Part shown: piece by piece, positions 62,305-64,000 of the stretch
Layout of the letters: the number at the start of each line of letters is the position of its first letter
Numbering within the stretch: position 1 is the first letter of the stretch
Assembly: GCA_937139405.1 (NCBI GenBank)
Contig: CAKZPV010000008.1
Span: forward strand, 62,001 to 126,000
Direction of reading: 5' to 3'
DNA length: 64,000 nt
DNA from: an uncultured Nitrospirota bacterium
Lineage (GTDB): Bacteria > Nitrospirota > Nitrospiria > Nitrospirales > UBA8639
Made by a program: the position numbers and the translations under genes
Notes under the pieces: model-generated
The model's database searches: none
The model's input: the letters and a program-made list of their open reading frames with translations, nothing else
What the model was told of the DNA's origin: nothing

Positions 62305-62808
62305 TTATGGCTGCACCGTTTTGACGATGCCCTTTTTCAAAAGCAAGGCCACAGGAATACGCTTTTCCATGAAGGTTTTTGCAGTCCATTGAAGATCATC
62401 CGTAATAGTCTCTGCCGACAGCGTCCGGTGAGGTATGCGGATGGTATCTAAAAGAGTGGTCATCGTTTCACCCATGACCAAATGCTCAGGCGCGTCTTTC
62501 CCTTCAAACCCGCGCCACGAGACCAGCAACAGACACGGAATTTGGTAGATCAAATTGAGCGATTCCAAGACATTCAATGCATTCCCTAATCCAGAATTCT
62601 GCATCAACACCGCAGGAATTTTCCCGCCGAAATAAGCACCGGCCGCCATCGCCACTGCCTCATCTTCACGAACAGCCGGGGTATACAGTCGTTCTTCGGT
62701 TAAATGCGCAATGATGCCACCAAGAATGGTGTCCGGAACTCCCGTAAAGAAATCGAATCCAATTCCCTGGAGCCCTTTCACAAAATCATCCGCTTCTAAC
62801 ATGGCCAT
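62305..62808 (-). CDS. Phosphonopyruvate decarboxylase, N-terminal (pyrimidine-binding) subunit
   Basis: A 167-residue protein with the N-terminal half of the enzyme: DFFTGVPDTILGGIIAHL, the catalytic Glu region VREDEAVAMAAGAYFGG, QNSGLGNALNVLESLNLIYQ and the hallmark LLLVSWRGFEGKDAPEHLVMG. Together with the downstream subunit it would convert phosphonopyruvate to phosphonoacetaldehyde, the step that makes phosphonate synthesis irreversible. It is the first gene of the 57.3-62.8 kb operon. PEP mutase, which would make phosphonopyruvate, is not found upstream in this window. Sulfopyruvate decarboxylase is the main alternative. Confidence 0.85.
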   Translation of the reverse strand: MAMLEADDFVKGLQGIGFDFFTGVPDTILGGIIAHLTEERLYTPAVREDEAVAMAAGAYFGGKIPAVLMQNSGLGNALNVLESLNLIYQIPCLLLVSWRGFEGKDAPEHLVMGETMTTLLDTIRIPHRTLSAETITDDLQWTAKTFMEKRIPVALLLKKGIVKTVQP

Positions 62809-62845
62809 ATATTTAGAAAATTACACAATCCTATTATGCGTCCAC

Positions 62846-63034
62846 ATGAAAATCAGGCGCCAGCTCTACAGAAGTCTTCCAGTTAAATCGACTCAGGGGA
62901 ATGATGCGATTGATAACAGCGGCACACCTAGAAAGAGGAAATATGCCGAACAAGACAGGGATTATAGCCCTCACTTGAGGCATTCTCAAGAAAACCAGCT
63001 GAGTAAGTTGCGAGAAAAAATCAGAAAAGAGTAG
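62846..63034 (+). CDS. Possible small basic protein
   Basis: A 62-residue frame, very hydrophilic and basic (MKIRRQLYRSLPVKS..., ending LSKLREKIRKE). It lies in the gap between the divergent decarboxylase and queF genes and is followed directly by a hairpin (63039-63060). There is no ribosome site and no recognised family. It could equally be a chance frame. Confidence 0.25.
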   Translation: MKIRRQLYRSLPVKSTQGNDAIDNSGTPRKRKYAEQDRDYSPHLRHSQENQLSKLREKIRKE

Positions 63035-63038
63035 ACTA

Positions 63039-63060
63039 GCCTTTTTGCTGGAAAATAGGC
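63039..63060 (+). terminator. Hairpin upstream of queF
   Basis: GCCTTTTT and AAAATAGGC pair around loop GCTGG with one bulged base, followed by TTCACTTTACTC. It could end a transcript of the small frame before it. It does not match a preQ1 riboswitch. Confidence 0.35.
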
Positions 63061-63094
63061 TTCACTTTACTCTACTTAGAGACTTGACATTAAG

Positions 63095-63496
63095 ATGAAA
63101 CCCACAAAGCGGCCATCAAAATCGACCTATACTGAAGCACATGCCAAAAGTGGCCTGACAGCCAAACTTCCTCGATTGGATACCTGGCCGAACCAATACT
63201 CAGGATACGTGATCTCCATTGAAATTCCTGAATACACAGCGATTTGTCCCAAAACCGGCTTGCCTGATTTCGGCACGATTCACCTGACCTATATGCCAGA
63301 CAAACATTGTCTCGAGCTCAAATCGCTTAAAGTCTATATGCATGGCTATCGAAACCTTGGCATCTTCTACGAAAATGCCGTCAACAAAATTTTGGCGGAT
63401 ATTGTCAAAGCCTGCAAACCCATTTCAGCAACGGTCATTGGGGAATTTACTGCTCGCGGCGGCCTCAGCAGCACCATCGAAGCCTCCTACCCTTAA
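63095..63496 (+). CDS. queF: NADPH-dependent 7-cyano-7-deazaguanine reductase QueF
   Basis: A 133-residue enzyme of the unimodular (short) QueF type. The substrate-binding Cys is in YTAICPKTGLPDFG, followed by the family motif ELKSLKVYMHGYRNLGIFYE and the closing FTARGGLSSTIEA. It reduces preQ0 to preQ1 in queuosine synthesis. Other queuosine genes are not in the window. The ATG lacks a clear ribosome site; the first in-frame ATG gives normal length. Confidence 0.93.
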   Translation: MKPTKRPSKSTYTEAHAKSGLTAKLPRLDTWPNQYSGYVISIEIPEYTAICPKTGLPDFGTIHLTYMPDKHCLELKSLKVYMHGYRNLGIFYENAVNKILADIVKACKPISATVIGEFTARGGLSSTIEASYP

Positions 63497-63574
63497 TACA
63501 GATTAATTATAGGTTCCTGACACCTTTTATAAGGCACAGTGTCTCGATCTTCCTAGCAGAGTCCTATGGCCGAA

Positions 63575-64000
63575 TTACGACAGACACACGTAATCCCAAG
63601 AAGCTTCATCGGTATTGGCTAAAATCGCCTCTTCCTCCTGTTCCCCAGGCCCGGCCTTGCCTTTTAAAACCAGATACCATCGAACAGGTTGATCCATGAC
63701 GAGTTCAGATCGAAGAATACTTCCGCTGAAGAAAAGCACTTGTCCGGATGGAAGATCGGTGCGTTCCTCTCCCAACAAAACCCTGGTCCCATCAGTCTTC
63801 TCATAATATAAAAAACCGGTTCGGTCTCCAAAATTCAAGTTTGAAGGGATGGTAAACCTTACATCAAGAGAGCCGGAATCCGATCCAGGGTCGGGAACCA
63901 TTGTACACCCAGTTCCGTCGAAGGTGCCCAGAACTTGAAATTCATGACTCGAAGGCTCCAAGGGAAATTGGGGGCGGAAGAAGTAGTCCAGGACGGCGGC
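63575..64000 (-). CDS. Partial protein of unknown function
   Basis: The frame runs in from the right edge of the window: the codons before the TTG at 63961 are open to 64000 and read like protein (DYFFRPQFPLEPSSHEF), so the gene probably starts outside. The visible 141 residues contain beta-like segments (VLLGEERTDLPSGQVLFF, VRWYLVLKGKAG) and two Cys (GCTMV and the C-terminal YVCLS). I recognise no family. Convergent with queF, 78 bases apart. Confidence 0.55.
   Translation of the reverse strand, partial: AAVLDYFFRPQFPLEPSSHEFQVLGTFDGTGCTMVPDPGSDSGSLDVRFTIPSNLNFGDRTGFLYYEKTDGTRVLLGEERTDLPSGQVLFFSGSILRSELVMDQPVRWYLVLKGKAGPGEQEEEAILANTDEASWDYVCLS

Noticed and set aside
61692-62808. Frameshift as the cause of the split decarboxylase
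   Set aside because: The first half ends after a complete domain, there is a 31-base gap and the second half has its own ATG and N terminus, so separate genes are more likely than one broken gene.
62809-63094. preQ1 riboswitch before queF
   Set aside because: The hairpin at 63039-63060 lacks the preQ1 C-rich loop and A-rich tail; no match seen.
1-64000. CRISPR arrays, insertion sequences, prophage genes
   Set aside because: No direct-repeat arrays, transposase or phage structural genes were seen on either strand.

Overview
The window looks like a chromosomal segment of a free-living, Gram-negative, diderm bacterium. Lipoprotein signals, a Pal/CpoB pair and a secretin show the outer membrane. 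Moderate GC, a complete tad locus, agmatine-to-putrescine genes and a fused transaldolase/glucose-6-phosphate isomerase next to oxidative pentose-phosphate genes remind me of Nitrospirota (Nitrospira-like). There is no rRNA or other phylogenetic marker here, so this assignment is an inference. I saw no tRNA, rRNA, CRISPR array, insertion sequence or phage gene.

Layout. 0.3-11.4 kb: two paralogous HD-GYP c-di-GMP phosphodiesterase-like proteins, a PAS hybrid histidine kinase, an NADP-type beta-hydroxyacid dehydrogenase, agmatine deiminase plus N-carbamoylputrescine amidase, and a YihY/BrkB membrane protein. 11.6-24.9 kb: a complete tad (Flp pilus) locus on the minus strand, from three tandem flp pilin genes through tadG, two tadE-like genes, prepilin peptidase, cpaB, secretin, a lipoprotein, tadZ, tadA, tadB and tadC to a tadD-like TPR lipoprotein. 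The first pilin gene is preceded by a good match to a cyclic-di-GMP-I (GEMM-I) riboswitch. 25.9-35.2 kb: a surface-glycan region with a GT2 glycosyltransferase, two large GT-C-like membrane proteins, a methyltransferase-GT2 fusion, a methyltransferase and a multi-pass membrane protein. 35.4-42.1 kb: cpoB, pal, a PAS/GAF/GGDEF diguanylate cyclase with a nine-base homopolymer, and an amgK-murU pair for cell-wall sugar recycling. 43-52.5 kb: GH15 glycosidase, gnd and zwf facing a convergent tkt and tal-pgi pair. 52.8-57.2 kb: a TtuB-like sulfur carrier with a TtuA-like tRNA thiolase, a DEAD-box helicase and two unknown proteins. 57.3-62.8 kb: a minus-strand operon that looks like 2-aminoethylphosphonate synthesis and attachment (split phosphonopyruvate decarboxylase, aminotransferase, cytidylyltransferase, CDP-alcohol phosphotransferase, flippase-like protein). 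The right end holds queF and a partial unknown gene.

Two themes stand out. First, c-di-GMP: a diguanylate cyclase, two HD-GYP proteins and a riboswitch in front of the pilins suggest second-messenger control of Flp pili. Second, the phosphonate operon suggests aminoethylphosphonate-decorated lipids or glycans; no PEP mutase gene is visible in the window, so the pathway is incomplete here.
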